A stretch of 64,000 bases of DNA from DATAWK01 sp036267255 (GCA_036267255.1 DATAWK010000041.1:682001-746000); one strand, 5' to 3'. Shown: positions 26,866-35,806, counted from the first letter of the stretch. Numbers and translations: made by a program. The notes: generated by a model not told the origin, from the sequence alone.

Positions 26866-27595
26866 CCCGGCGATCGCAACCACATCTGACGATTTAACGG
26901 TAGGGTCGCATGATCACCCTGCATATCTTCGTCATCATTTTGAGACCGTAGAGCAACAGCGGGAAGCTGCCAGCTTTGGCATGTGGGTCTTCCTGCTGAC
27001 GGAAGTCATGTTCTTCGGTGGCATGTTCATGGCGTACCTGATTTTTCGTAACTGGTACCATGCCGCCTTTGTCGCTGGCAGCAACACGCTCAACGTTTGG
27101 CTCGGCACTGCCAATACGCTTCTGCTCATTTGTTCCAGTTGCACGATGGCGATGGCCGTTTACAGTGCGGAGATGCGCCGAAAAAAACAACTGCTTGTAT
27201 ACCTGGTGCTGACAATTATCCTCGGTCTGGGATTTCTTGGTATCAAGGCGGACGAGTGGACCGAAAAATACGAGTTGCATCACATCCCGGGCGCCAACTT
27301 CTCCATTCAGGAATTCGTCCATCCGACCGACCCGAAGGCCATTGCCTTGGCCCCGGATATGGCGGAGAAGACACAAATCTATTTCTCTCTCTACTTCCTC
27401 ATGACCGGAATGCACGCGTTGCACATGATCATCGGCGTCACGATCCTGATTTTTCTGGTCTTTGAAGCATATCGGGGAGCGTACACCGAAGGGCATATCG
27501 CGCCGATTGAGAATTTCGGTTTGTATTGGCACTTTGTCGACATCATCTGGATATTTCTGTTCCCGCTGCTCTATCTGATCAGCAGGTACAGGTAA
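26858..27595 (+). CDS. coxC: Cytochrome c oxidase subunit III
   Basis: A 245-residue membrane protein with seven helices in the 5+2 pattern, interrupted by a loop of about 45 residues containing HHIPGANFSIQEF. Family signatures are FGMWVFLLTEVMFFGG, TGMHALHMIIG and YWHFVDIIWIFLFPLLY. I place the start at TTG 26858, inside the end of coxA, since GAGGTGG lies 6 bases before it; an in-frame ATG at 26843 has no ribosome site. The subunit stabilises proton pumping of subunit I. Confidence 0.9.
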   Translation: MDSPAIATTSDDLTVGSHDHPAYLRHHFETVEQQREAASFGMWVFLLTEVMFFGGMFMAYLIFRNWYHAAFVAGSNTLNVWLGTANTLLLICSSCTMAMAVYSAEMRRKKQLLVYLVLTIILGLGFLGIKADEWTEKYELHHIPGANFSIQEFVHPTDPKAIALAPDMAEKTQIYFSLYFLMTGMHALHMIIGVTILIFLVFEAYRGAYTEGHIAPIENFGLYWHFVDIIWIFLFPLLYLISRYR

Positions 27596-27664
27596 TGCGA
27601 TCATCCGATACTCCAAACCCGGTTGCTGCAGACTGCATAGAACAGAAGGGATAGGCGAGAGGCA

Positions 27665-27988
27665 ATGGAACAGCAAGGAAACATGGATTTAGAGCATCAG
27701 GCGCATCACATCGTAAGTCCCAGGGTATACCTTCTGGTCTTCGGTACTTTGTTGGTGTGTACGGTGCTGACGGCTGGTGTCGCATTTATCGACCTCGGCA
27801 TCTGGAATCCAGTCATTGCGCTGGCGATTGCCTGCTTCAAGGCCAGCCTTGTCGTGCTTTTCTTCATGCATATCCATTACAGTTCCAAGCTGCTCAAGCT
27901 TACTGTGGTTTCCGGCCTCTTCATTTTCCTGGTATTGATTACCATGACGCTCAGCGACTACATCAGCCGTGCATGGGGCATGTGGTAG
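27665..27988 (+). CDS. coxD: Cytochrome c oxidase subunit IV-like protein
   Basis: A 107-residue protein with three membrane helices and a short His-rich N-terminus. The block ALAIACFKASLVVLFFMHI is the signature of the prokaryotic subunit IV (COX4_pro/CyoD-like) family. It is the last recognisable gene of the respiratory block, 69 bases after coxC, with GAGAGG before its ATG. Function is structural. Confidence 0.85.
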   Translation: MEQQGNMDLEHQAHHIVSPRVYLLVFGTLLVCTVLTAGVAFIDLGIWNPVIALAIACFKASLVVLFFMHIHYSSKLLKLTVVSGLFIFLVLITMTLSDYISRAWGMW

Positions 27989-28100
27989 AGATTCGCTTAA
28001 CAGCAATCGGTCATCCAAAAGGCTCCGGACACTCTGGGGCCTTTCCATTTGCCGCCTGTTTATTTGGATTTAGAAATCAATAGCAGCTATTCTGGTTGTG

Positions 28101-28520
28101 ATGACTCATACCCGCGTCGATCCGGAGATACAGTTAAGGCTCCGCCGCTTTTGGGGCGTAACGTTTTTCTCTCTCGGAATTTTGTGGGGCTTCTCCAGCC
28201 TGGTCTACGTTCCGGTTGCCGTTTTAACCACAGTGCGCGGCAGTTCCTATCCGGAAGTTTTCATCATCGTTGGCGGTGGTCTCCTGGTTTTCTTTGCTTC
28301 GATATGGGCTTTTTATCGCAAGCGTGCCGCCGCCATACTGCTATTGGTTGGCGGCATTTTCCTGCTTGCCGCTGCCGCGGTATCGATTACCGTACCCCGA
28401 GCGCAAAGCAGCAATGCCATCAATCTTCTTCTGACAAGTTCTTCCGGCGTTGTTGCCTGTCTGCTGGGATTGTTCGGCTGGATCACCGACGTACGTGGCT
28501 GGCCAAAGCTTCGCGGCTAG
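28101..28520 (+). CDS. Unknown four-helix membrane protein
   Basis: A 139-residue protein not recognised by family. Four hydrophobic segments are visible (about 20-42, 50-70, 75-95 and 112-130), with a charged cytoplasmic N-terminus containing DPEIQLRLRRFWG. An in-frame GTG directly precedes the chosen ATG. It lies 112 bases after coxD on the same strand and may be transcribed with the oxidase genes, but nothing in its sequence links it to respiration. Confidence 0.6.
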   Translation: MTHTRVDPEIQLRLRRFWGVTFFSLGILWGFSSLVYVPVAVLTTVRGSSYPEVFIIVGGGLLVFFASIWAFYRKRAAAILLLVGGIFLLAAAAVSITVPRAQSSNAINLLLTSSSGVVACLLGLFGWITDVRGWPKLRG

Positions 28521-28669
28521 GCCAATTTTTTCTGCAGGTGTAAATCAGCGGAAGGAAGCTTACGCATCCATCCGCTATTTAAAGCGGAGACACGGAACGC
28601 TCTCTTGCCACGTCGCAGTAACAGGAAAACTAGTCTAAAAACGCAATGCAGCTTCTGTTTCCAGTGATG

Positions 28670-29479
28670 CTAGGGACGCATCGTTACCGCACGATCCAGC
28701 CGGAAGCTGAGGACGCTCTCTGCTGGGATGTCGATGTCTCTATTTCCCGTAAGGGCCGCGCCTGCAGAACCAACACCAGCTCCGGCCAGACCTCCCACAA
28801 CCAGGCCAATTCCACCCGTTGCCAGGCCTCCAACCAGCATGCCAAGGCCGGAGCCGCCGCCGATCATCAGGGCAGAGCGGCGTCCCTTGCCGCGTTTGCT
28901 GCGGGTGTAATGTCCCGTGTCGAGCCGGTAGTGATGGCCTTGCAGGTCCAGGCCCGTCAGGCGCAGTTGCAATATAGAGGCGCCTCGGAAATGGCCTCGC
29001 CGGTGTGCTTCGGTAATAACGCCGTCCACCGGAGTACCGTTCGGAATCAGGTCCAGGCCGTTGGCCGAAACCGCACTCGCCATCGTACCGGTGAAGCGAT
29101 CCCCCACGTGTGCCGACTTCACGTGAATGCTGTGATTCAAACGGACCCGCAGGAGCGTGCCTGCCGGAATCTTCACAGGCAGCGGCTTGGGCGCGGGTGA
29201 CGGCTTTGCAGTCTGGCTACTGGGCTGGATTTCTGCACTGCTGCCATTGCCAGCACTCGTTTGGTTGTTCGCGGGTGTGGCATTTTCGGCTGTTTCATTG
29301 CTGGCTGGCGCTCCATTGGAATTCGCTGCCTGTCCGGCGTTGGCAGCATTTTGCTGTGCAGCGCTGCCATTGCCGGTTGCTGCATTTTGACTGGCGCTTT
29401 TCGTAGACCGGCAGCCCAATGGCAGCGCAAGGATCAGAATCACAGACAGTCCGGCATTTCGTATATAGCGCAAGATCAT
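28670..29479 (-). CDS. Lipoprotein with Asn/Ala/Ser-rich linker and glycine-zipper segment
   Basis: A 269-residue protein. The N-terminus (GLSVILILALPLGC) is a lipoprotein signal ending at Cys23. Residues about 25-95 are a low-complexity linker of Asn, Ala, Ser, Gly and Gln. A folded part follows (IPAGTLLRVRLNHSIHVKSAHVGDRFTGTM), resembling the small beta domains of surface proteins that begin with a P-A-G-T strand. Residues about 205-245 are Gly-rich with GxxxG spacing, like the glycine zippers of outer-membrane lipoproteins. The end reads IPAESVLSFRLDRAVTM. Function unknown; probably envelope. It is convergent with the preceding gene and divergent from the PLP enzyme gene. Confidence 0.65.
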   Translation of the reverse strand: MILRYIRNAGLSVILILALPLGCRSTKSASQNAATGNGSAAQQNAANAGQAANSNGAPASNETAENATPANNQTSAGNGSSAEIQPSSQTAKPSPAPKPLPVKIPAGTLLRVRLNHSIHVKSAHVGDRFTGTMASAVSANGLDLIPNGTPVDGVITEAHRRGHFRGASILQLRLTGLDLQGHHYRLDTGHYTRSKRGKGRRSALMIGGGSGLGMLVGGLATGGIGLVVGGLAGAGVGSAGAALTGNRDIDIPAESVLSFRLDRAVTMRP

Positions 29480-29627
29480 ATTCGTTGTACACTCCTGATT
29501 TTTTTGGAGGAATCATGCAGACTCACGTCATTGCATAAAATTAGATGCAAATCGCACCTGCTATTCTGCCTGGGCAGGAAGGATTACGATATGGAGTTGG
29601 GAATTTTCCCATAATGGAGTTATTTCG

Positions 29628-30851
29628 ATGCCGACCCACATTGCTCCGCGTTTGCAGCTTGCTCACCTGACCGCCCAGCTGGATGACTTGAAGCAACGCG
29701 GAACCTATTTCCACCTGCGTATTCTGGACGATGAGCAGGAAGCGATCTGCACATATGATGGCAAGCGCGTCATCAATCTGGCGTCCAACAACTATCTTGG
29801 CCTGGCCACGCACCCGAAACTGCGCGAGGCGGCCATCGACGCGACCCGCAAATTTGGTGTTGGCTCTGGCGCGGTGCGCACCATTGCCGGAACCATGCGC
29901 ATTCATATGGATCTGGAAGAAAAGATCGCGCGCTTCAAGAATGTTGAGGCTTGCGTTGTCTTTCAATCCGGCTTCGCGGCCAATGCCGGCACAGTCTCTT
30001 CCATTCTTGGCAAAGAAGATTTCATTGTCTCCGACGAACTCAACCACGCCAGCATCATCGATGGTGCGCGTCTCTCACGCGCGAAGATCAAAGTTTTCCG
30101 CCACAAAGATGCCATCCATGCCGAGGAGATTCTGAAGGAAATCCAGAATGAGCCGGGACGCAAGTTGATCATCACAGACGGCGTCTTCTCCATGGATGGA
30201 GACATCGGGCCGGTGGATAAGCTCTGCGATCTGGCTGATAAATACGGCGCTATCATGATGGTCGACGACGCGCATGCTTCCGGTGTATTGGGCCGCAATG
30301 GCCGCGGCAGCGTGGACCACTTTGGGTGTCATGGCCGCGTGGATGTTCAGGTGGGCACATTATCGAAGGCCATTGGCGCACTCGGCGGTTACGTTTGCGG
30401 CTCGCGCGATCTGATTGACTATCTGTATCACCGCGCCCGCCCGTTCCTTTTCTCCACATCGCACCCGCCATCGGTCGCCGCCACATGCATTGCGGCTTTC
30501 GATTTATTGGAGCAGGAGCCGGAGCGCATCGAGCGCTTGTGGGAGAACACGCGCTACTTCAAGCAGGAGCTGGGTAACGCAGGCTTCAACATTGGCGGCG
30601 TCAACACGCCGGCCAGCGAAACTCCCATCACGCCGATCATTGTGGGAGAAGGCCGCACGGCAATGGAGTTTTCACGCGCACTGTTTGACGCCGGCGTTAT
30701 GGCCACCGGCATTGCCTTCCCAACAGTTGCCGAAGACAAGGCGCGCATCCGCACCATTATGACCAGCGAACATACGCGTCAGCAGTTGGACCAGGCACTG
30801 GAAATCTTTACGCGCATCGGCAAACAGAAGGGCATTCTGCAGTCGCGCTAA
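29628..30851 (+). CDS. kbl: Alpha-oxoamine synthase, Kbl-like (2-amino-3-ketobutyrate CoA ligase)
   Basis: A 407-residue fold-type I PLP enzyme. The Schiff-base Lys is in VGTLSKAIGALGGYV, the cofactor Asp/His in MMVDDAHASGVLG, and the substrate loop in GSGAVRTIAGT. The active-site wording is closest to Bacillus-type Kbl, which with threonine dehydrogenase converts threonine to glycine and acetyl-CoA. Sister enzymes (BioF, HemA, serine palmitoyltransferase) share the fold, so another acyl-CoA is possible. No tdh gene lies nearby. GGAG precedes ATG 29628. The stop codon overlaps the stop of the convergent next gene. Confidence 0.75.
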   Translation: MPTHIAPRLQLAHLTAQLDDLKQRGTYFHLRILDDEQEAICTYDGKRVINLASNNYLGLATHPKLREAAIDATRKFGVGSGAVRTIAGTMRIHMDLEEKIARFKNVEACVVFQSGFAANAGTVSSILGKEDFIVSDELNHASIIDGARLSRAKIKVFRHKDAIHAEEILKEIQNEPGRKLIITDGVFSMDGDIGPVDKLCDLADKYGAIMMVDDAHASGVLGRNGRGSVDHFGCHGRVDVQVGTLSKAIGALGGYVCGSRDLIDYLYHRARPFLFSTSHPPSVAATCIAAFDLLEQEPERIERLWENTRYFKQELGNAGFNIGGVNTPASETPITPIIVGEGRTAMEFSRALFDAGVMATGIAFPTVAEDKARIRTIMTSEHTRQQLDQALEIFTRIGKQKGILQSR

Positions 30852-31726
30852 AACGGAATGCGCCCGCTAAAGATCAAAATATGATTGCTCGTGTAGAAGT
30901 TCGAAGTGGCGATCTGCATGCCGGCGCCGAAGGTAAGTCCCACGCGATGGTGAAGCGGTATGCGGCCAATCACTAAACCGGGTGTGAGGAAGTTCTGCGT
31001 CTTCCCATCGTGTTCTCCGCCCTTGTAGAAGGTCGAGTTCGATTCCAACTCCGGCCATACATAGCGTCCCAGATGATACTGGGCAACACTATTCCACGCA
31101 ATTGACCGGCCGACCTCCTCGGTGCTGTTAACCGGCAACGTGCCGCCCAGGGTCGATTCCAGGTCGAACCTTCCCCAGCCTTTGCCGCCTGCAATAGTGG
31201 GCAGCAATGTGGCGCTTCCGCTTCCGTTTTTATGGCTTCCGGTGGGAATGCTGCCGCCAAAGAAAGCGGTCAGAATGTAATTGCCTTTCTTTTCGTTGGC
31301 AGACAGAATGCGAAATTTCATCAGCATGGTGGTGTCTCCGAAACCATCCGGAGTATTGGGTTCACTATGCGTCACATAGGGCGGAATGTTGAACAATAAT
31401 TCGACACGCCGCGCGGGAATCAGCTCCAGGCCTTTGCCGTTGCCGTATGTCCAAACCTGATAACCGCCACTGACAAGTTGGCGGGTAAAATCTGTGCGGA
31501 ACTCTTGTTCCAGCCGAGGTGTAACCAGTACGACCGGCGTGATCCAATGCGGCTGCTCGCTTTGCGTTTTACTGGCGCGTGCCAGCCATCCTGCGACAAA
31601 TCCATTCTGTGCGGAAGCGGGTTGCGTCGTGGTCTGCGCCTTCGCCGGTTGAGAAACTGCACACAAGAGGGCAAATAGAACGATAAAAATACAGTTTTTG
31701 CCAATCAAAACAATCCAAGATCGCAT
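30848..31726 (-). CDS. Probable outer-membrane beta-barrel protein
   Basis: A 292-residue exported protein. The signal peptide spans roughly residues 1-31 and ends in AKA before QTTTQ. The mature part has alternating hydrophobic strands rich in Gly and aromatics and ends in Phe (ILIFSGRIPF), the usual C-terminal signature of barrel proteins. No named family recognised, though it resembles the phenol/alginate-export-like transporter barrels. ATG 31726 has AGGAGG 11 bases upstream; a TTG three codons earlier is too close to it. Its TAG stop overlaps the TAA of the convergent PLP enzyme gene. Confidence 0.65.
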   Translation of the reverse strand: MRSWIVLIGKNCIFIVLFALLCAVSQPAKAQTTTQPASAQNGFVAGWLARASKTQSEQPHWITPVVLVTPRLEQEFRTDFTRQLVSGGYQVWTYGNGKGLELIPARRVELLFNIPPYVTHSEPNTPDGFGDTTMLMKFRILSANEKKGNYILTAFFGGSIPTGSHKNGSGSATLLPTIAGGKGWGRFDLESTLGGTLPVNSTEEVGRSIAWNSVAQYHLGRYVWPELESNSTFYKGGEHDGKTQNFLTPGLVIGRIPLHHRVGLTFGAGMQIATSNFYTSNHILIFSGRIPF

Positions 31727-31870
31727 GAGTCGCAAAACCTCCTGATTCTGCGACTTTAATTAGAAATTGAAGGGTTCGCAAGCCGTATATGGGCGAAAAT
31801 ATGCGAATTTATATGATTGCGGTGGCAGGTAACGCTCTGCGGATTCTCTAGGTATCCACCTGTCGATGCT

Positions 31871-33184
31871 TTATTTTTTTCGCGCATCGTGCACAATCCT
31901 GCCTTCGCTGATTGTGAGATGTACGCGTCCGGGAAACGCCCAGCCGTCAAACGGTGTATTGCGGGATTTGGATTTTGATTCTGCTGCGCGATAGGTCCAT
32001 GTTTCCTGCGGATCAAACAGAACCACGTCCGCAAAGGCGCCCACCGCCAGCGTTCCACGGCCAGAGAGATGCAGCACATTGGCAGGCTGCGCACTCAGAA
32101 GGGCAAGTACACGGCTAAAAGGCATGGAATATTTTCTATGTAACAGTAACAGTGACAAACCCAGCGCGGTTTCCAGGCCAAGAATGCCGTTCGGTGTGCG
32201 CTCAAATTCCTGCTCTTTTTCATGGATGGCGTGCGGCGCGTGATCCGTGGCAATGGCGTCGATGGAACCATCCAGCAGGCCTTCGATCAATGCAGTACGA
32301 TCGGTCTGCAGGCGCAGGGGAGGGCTCATCTTGGCGTGGGTGTCATAGTCGCCGATGGCTTCTTCCGTCAGCGCAAAGTGATGCGGAGTGACCTCGCAGG
32401 TCACATGCAATCCGTTTCGCCGGGCCTTGCGCACGGCGTCCAGAGCCTTTGCCGTCGAAAGATGTGCCACATGTAAATGCGCGCGGCTGTCGTTCAATCC
32501 GGCCAGCAGTTGGATATCGCGCTCGACGATATTGCTCTCCGCTTCTGCGGACATACCGCGCAGTCCCAGGCGAAAAGCCAGCGCCCCGGCGTTCATGGAT
32601 GCCCCTTGCGTCAGATGCGTGTCTTCGGCGTGTTGAATCACCGGCACTCCAATGCGCGCGGCTGCGGCAAGAGCCTGATGCATCACCGCGTCCTGCAGGA
32701 TCGGCTTGCCGTCGTCGCTGACAGCGACAGCCCCTGCAGCTTTCAGTGCGCCATATTCTGTGAGAGCTTCTCCCATGCTCCCGCGGGTTGCGGCGGCAAT
32801 GGGGAAAACGCGCACCAGGGCCTCGCGCTCCGGTGACTGCATCCAACGCGTAGTCTCGACGGAATCGTTCACCGGGATGGTGTTCGGCATGGCGCAGACA
32901 CTGGTGAATCCGCCCGCCGCCGCTGCTGCTGTACCCGTCGCGATGGTCTCCTTGTAGCCTTGACCCGGTTCGCGCAGGTGAACGTGGATATCGACCAGCC
33001 CAGGCGCGACGATTAAGCTTTTGGCGACAACAATCTCGGCGTGTTCTTTGGCTGCCAGGGCATCCAGCTTGCTCGGAGCTTCCACGGCAGCCACGCGACC
33101 GTCGCGTAGAAAAATATCCTGCGCTGCATCAATGTTGCGGACTGGATCGATCAGATGGCCGCCGCGAATCAGAAGTGCTGTCAT
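31871..33184 (-). CDS. pyrC: Dihydroorotase (class I)
   Basis: A 437-residue metal-dependent amidohydrolase. The zinc-binding HxH is in DIHVHLREPGQG, GGFTSVCAMPNT is the class I signature, and the catalytic Asp is in ATDHAPH. It closes carbamoyl aspartate to dihydroorotate, the third step of pyrimidine synthesis. Retention of HxH and the Asp argues against the inactive PyrC-like partner seen in some bacteria. It starts inside the last bases of pyrB (ATGA overlap), giving the order pyrR-pyrB-pyrC on the minus strand. Confidence 0.93.
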   Translation of the reverse strand: MTALLIRGGHLIDPVRNIDAAQDIFLRDGRVAAVEAPSKLDALAAKEHAEIVVAKSLIVAPGLVDIHVHLREPGQGYKETIATGTAAAAAGGFTSVCAMPNTIPVNDSVETTRWMQSPEREALVRVFPIAAATRGSMGEALTEYGALKAAGAVAVSDDGKPILQDAVMHQALAAAARIGVPVIQHAEDTHLTQGASMNAGALAFRLGLRGMSAEAESNIVERDIQLLAGLNDSRAHLHVAHLSTAKALDAVRKARRNGLHVTCEVTPHHFALTEEAIGDYDTHAKMSPPLRLQTDRTALIEGLLDGSIDAIATDHAPHAIHEKEQEFERTPNGILGLETALGLSLLLLHRKYSMPFSRVLALLSAQPANVLHLSGRGTLAVGAFADVVLFDPQETWTYRAAESKSKSRNTPFDGWAFPGRVHLTISEGRIVHDARKK

Positions 33185-34320
33185 CGCTTTGTACTCTTCT
33201 TCACTGTCTGGATGGGTGTTTTTTCATTGCGTGTTTCTTTTTTCGTTCCTTCAAGGGCGCGAGCCAGCAGAGCCATGCGAATGGCAACGCCATGATGCAC
33301 CTGTTCGGCCACTGCGGATTGCGGCCCGTCCGCAGCTTCACTGGTCATCTCCAGGCCGCGAATCATTGGGCCAGGATGCATGACCAGCGCTTTGGGTGCG
33401 TGTGCGGCAAGCCGGGCAGTATTTAACTGGTAGCGAACAATGTAGTCATCTAGATCGAGCTTCAGGCCCGACAGCCGTTCTTTCTGGATGCGCAGCATCA
33501 TCACAACATCGGATTGCGCTAAAGCATGATCCAAGTTGCGATCGATGCTGACATTCGGACCGATAGCGGCAGCAGCTTCGGGCAACAACGGTTCCGGCCC
33601 GCAGAGCACCACCCGCGCACCCAGCCGAGGCAGCAGCAATGCATTCGAACGCGCCACGCGACTGTGAAGAATATCTCCCACGATCGTCACGGTCGTGCCT
33701 GCGAGTGTCTTCTCCGTTATGCTGCGATTGTTTTTGGCTCCAAAGCGCCGGGTCAGAATGGTGCGAAGGTCCAGCAGCGCCTGCGAAGGATGCTCATGCA
33801 TGCCATCTCCGGCATTCAAAATCGGCAGGTGCGTAGTGTGGGCCAAAAGGTACGGTGCACCGGAGGATGGATGCCGCAGAATGATGCACTCAGCCCCCAG
33901 GGCATGCAGCGTGATGCCGGTGTCCTTGAGAGATTCGCCTTTTTCGATGCTGGACGACAGCGCGCTGACCAGCACCGTGTCTGCGCCCAGGGACTTGGCT
34001 GCCAATTCAAACGACGTGCGCGTCCGTGTGCTCGACTCATAGAACAAAAGAGCGACGCGTCGCTTCAACAGGCGCTTGGCACGGGACGCGACAGGCTCCG
34101 ATTCAAGATCGGCTGCCAGCGCCAGAATATGGTTTAGTTCTTTCAGGCTGAGATGCGTAATAGAAAGCAGGGAGCCGGGATGATAGACCGTACCGTATCG
34201 GGTTGCGGGCAGCGCAACGTCCGCAACAGTTTTGGCGGTAGGTGCGTTTCGTGCGGCTCGAGCAATGGCCGGTCGATCTCCTGTTTTGCGGACGGATGCG
34301 GGTGCGTTCGATTTCGCCAT
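33181..34320 (-). CDS. pyrB: Aspartate carbamoyltransferase catalytic subunit
   Basis: A 379-residue enzyme, longer than the usual 310 because of about 50 extra N-terminal residues rich in Ala, Arg and Lys and a basic C-terminal tail. Carbamoyl-phosphate binding is shown by YESSTRTRTSFELAAKSLGA, and the HPSQALLDLRTI block is intact. It commits carbamoyl phosphate to pyrimidines. No regulatory pyrI is present. The start at 34320 includes the extension; a later start cannot be excluded, since the conserved fold begins near GSLLSITHLSL. Stop and pyrC start overlap. Confidence 0.92.
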   Translation of the reverse strand: MAKSNAPASVRKTGDRPAIARAARNAPTAKTVADVALPATRYGTVYHPGSLLSITHLSLKELNHILALAADLESEPVASRAKRLLKRRVALLFYESSTRTRTSFELAAKSLGADTVLVSALSSSIEKGESLKDTGITLHALGAECIILRHPSSGAPYLLAHTTHLPILNAGDGMHEHPSQALLDLRTILTRRFGAKNNRSITEKTLAGTTVTIVGDILHSRVARSNALLLPRLGARVVLCGPEPLLPEAAAAIGPNVSIDRNLDHALAQSDVVMMLRIQKERLSGLKLDLDDYIVRYQLNTARLAAHAPKALVMHPGPMIRGLEMTSEAADGPQSAVAEQVHHGVAIRMALLARALEGTKKETRNEKTPIQTVKKSTKR

Positions 34321-34338
34321 GGTCTTTAACGAAAGTCT

Positions 34339-34358
34339 TACTGTGTTTCTTAACAGTA
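34339..34358 (-). repeat. Small hairpin upstream of pyrB
   Basis: A perfect 6-bp inverted repeat (TACTGT/ACAGTA, 8-base loop) lies 18 bases before pyrB in the 119-base pyrR-pyrB gap. It has no T-run, so it is not a plain terminator; a role in translation or PyrR control is possible only. Confidence 0.35.
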
Positions 34359-34418
34359 CAGCGGCGGCAAATATCGTGTAGAGGGCTGCTTACTAATCAA
34401 CGATTCCAACTGCTGGCA

Positions 34419-34448
34419 CAGATTACGAATCAATACAGATTACGGATC
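34419..34448. repeat. 13-bp direct repeat at the end of pyrR
   Basis: Two copies of CAGATTACGRATC at 34419-34431 and 34436-34448 differ at one base. The second copy contains the last codons and stop of pyrR; the first lies just past the stop, so the pyrR 3' end looks locally duplicated. Confidence 0.6.
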
Positions 34449-35024
34449 GATGCGCTCGACCAGCAACACCTGCTCGTTGCCATCGATTTCTTCTAACTGT
34501 ACTTCAACGATCTCACGGTTCGTAGTCTGTACCGTGCGTCCAACAAACGCAGCTTCAATCGGTAGCTCGCGGTGTCCGCGGTCGATGAGGGCCAGCAACT
34601 GCACTCGCTGCGGCCGACCATGATCGAACAACGCATCGAGCGCTGCACGTATGGTCCGTCCCGTGTAAAGCACGTCATCCACCAGCACAATGTTCCGTCC
34701 ATTCACGTCAAAGCCGATGGCTCCGGGGTGGACGACGGGGCGCGCGCCGCGAGTGGTCAGATCGTCGCGATAAAAACTGATGTCGAGCGTGCCGATATCG
34801 ACCGGGTGTTTTTCAATCTTGCCGATCAGGCTGGCCAACCGTTGCGCCAGCGGTGCACCCCGGCGTTTGATGCCGACCAGCCCCAGGTTCTCGCTGCCGT
34901 TGTTTTTCTCGACGATCTCATGGGCAAGCCGCACCAGTGTCCGCTCAATTTCTGAAGCCGACAGGATGCGTGCTTTTTCCCGCAAGGTTGGGGTCCGTTC
35001 TGAAATGTGTTTTCCTTCGCTCAT
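34440..35024 (-). CDS. pyrR: PyrR: pyrimidine regulator / uracil phosphoribosyltransferase
   Basis: A 194-residue protein of the phosphoribosyltransferase fold. The PRPP loop reads NIVLVDDVLYTGRTIRAALDAL, and the segments GIKRRGAPLA and LTTRGARPVVH are PyrR-specific rather than Upp-like. PyrR binds pyr mRNA when UMP is high and promotes attenuation; many also have weak uracil phosphoribosyltransferase activity. ATG 35024 is chosen because residues upstream in the open frame do not fit the family. It heads the pyrR-pyrB-pyrC set; the gene before it ends 49 bases upstream. Confidence 0.92.
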   Translation of the reverse strand: MSEGKHISERTPTLREKARILSASEIERTLVRLAHEIVEKNNGSENLGLVGIKRRGAPLAQRLASLIGKIEKHPVDIGTLDISFYRDDLTTRGARPVVHPGAIGFDVNGRNIVLVDDVLYTGRTIRAALDALFDHGRPQRVQLLALIDRGHRELPIEAAFVGRTVQTTNREIVEVQLEEIDGNEQVLLVERIDP

Positions 35025-35073
35025 GCTCTGGGCTGATGATACGAGTCCCGCGTAGACCGGGCAAGCTGGCAGT

Positions 35074-35760
35074 CTAAAGGATAGGTTGCGTGCTGCGCCG
35101 GTTCCGGTAAATCTGCGCGCCCAGCACACCGCCAGCAATGGACAGCAGCAAAATAATGAGCGCAATGAGTGCCATGCCCAGCAGCACCATTCCAGCGCGG
35201 CCTTCCGGCGAAAGCAGGAATGTGATGACGGATGTCATCTGCGCCTGTGCCTCGGTCCCAGCCGCAGCCCGGCTCATCCCCTGCTGCACCGTGGTGGTCA
35301 ACGTTTCATCCAGCAGTTTGCCCTGGTGCATACCGTAACGCTGCACCAGCAACAGAATCGTATTTCCGGCAACCGCGGTGGCTGCCGTCAGCGTCCCCGT
35401 CACCACCCCAATACGGGCGCCCAGGCTCGGCTGCAGCGCGGCATACGGAACGCGGCGATGATAGATGCCGATCACCAGCACTGCTCCGCCAATCACCCAG
35501 AGAAGGCTGCCAATCGCCAGAATGGAAGAAAGCAGGCCCACGACAAGTGAGACCGCAGCCGCAATCCGAATGACAGATTTCCATTGGATGTCGGAATGGC
35601 GCTCCACCACAAGAATGCGGCGATGGCCAACCGGCGCGCCTTGCTCCGTAGGCTCGTCTGGTTCTGGAGGAGTAAAGCGTAGCTGGGGCGCGGAGCAATG
35701 CGGGCAAAAGCTTGCGTCACTCGCAAGGGTGTTTCCGCAGCGATGACACAAGGAATCCAT
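35074..35760 (-). CDS. Zinc-ribbon membrane protein of unknown function
   Basis: A 228-residue protein. An N-terminal zinc ribbon (CHRCG at 5-9 and CPHC at 18-21) is followed by a Pro/Glu-rich linker and four hydrophobic segments (about 65-85, 88-105, 118-138 and 185-212). This double-zinc-finger plus membrane layout is common in acidobacterial hypothetical proteins and gives no function. It precedes pyrR by 49 bases in the same direction and could share its transcript, but there is no functional link to pyrimidines in the sequence. Confidence 0.6.
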   Translation of the reverse strand: MDSLCHRCGNTLASDASFCPHCSAPQLRFTPPEPDEPTEQGAPVGHRRILVVERHSDIQWKSVIRIAAAVSLVVGLLSSILAIGSLLWVIGGAVLVIGIYHRRVPYAALQPSLGARIGVVTGTLTAATAVAGNTILLLVQRYGMHQGKLLDETLTTTVQQGMSRAAAGTEAQAQMTSVITFLLSPEGRAGMVLLGMALIALIILLLSIAGGVLGAQIYRNRRSTQPIL

Positions 35761-35806
35761 ACCTTGAAACTACCTTAGTGCCGCAACGGGAGCAACCGGC
35801 GCCAAA

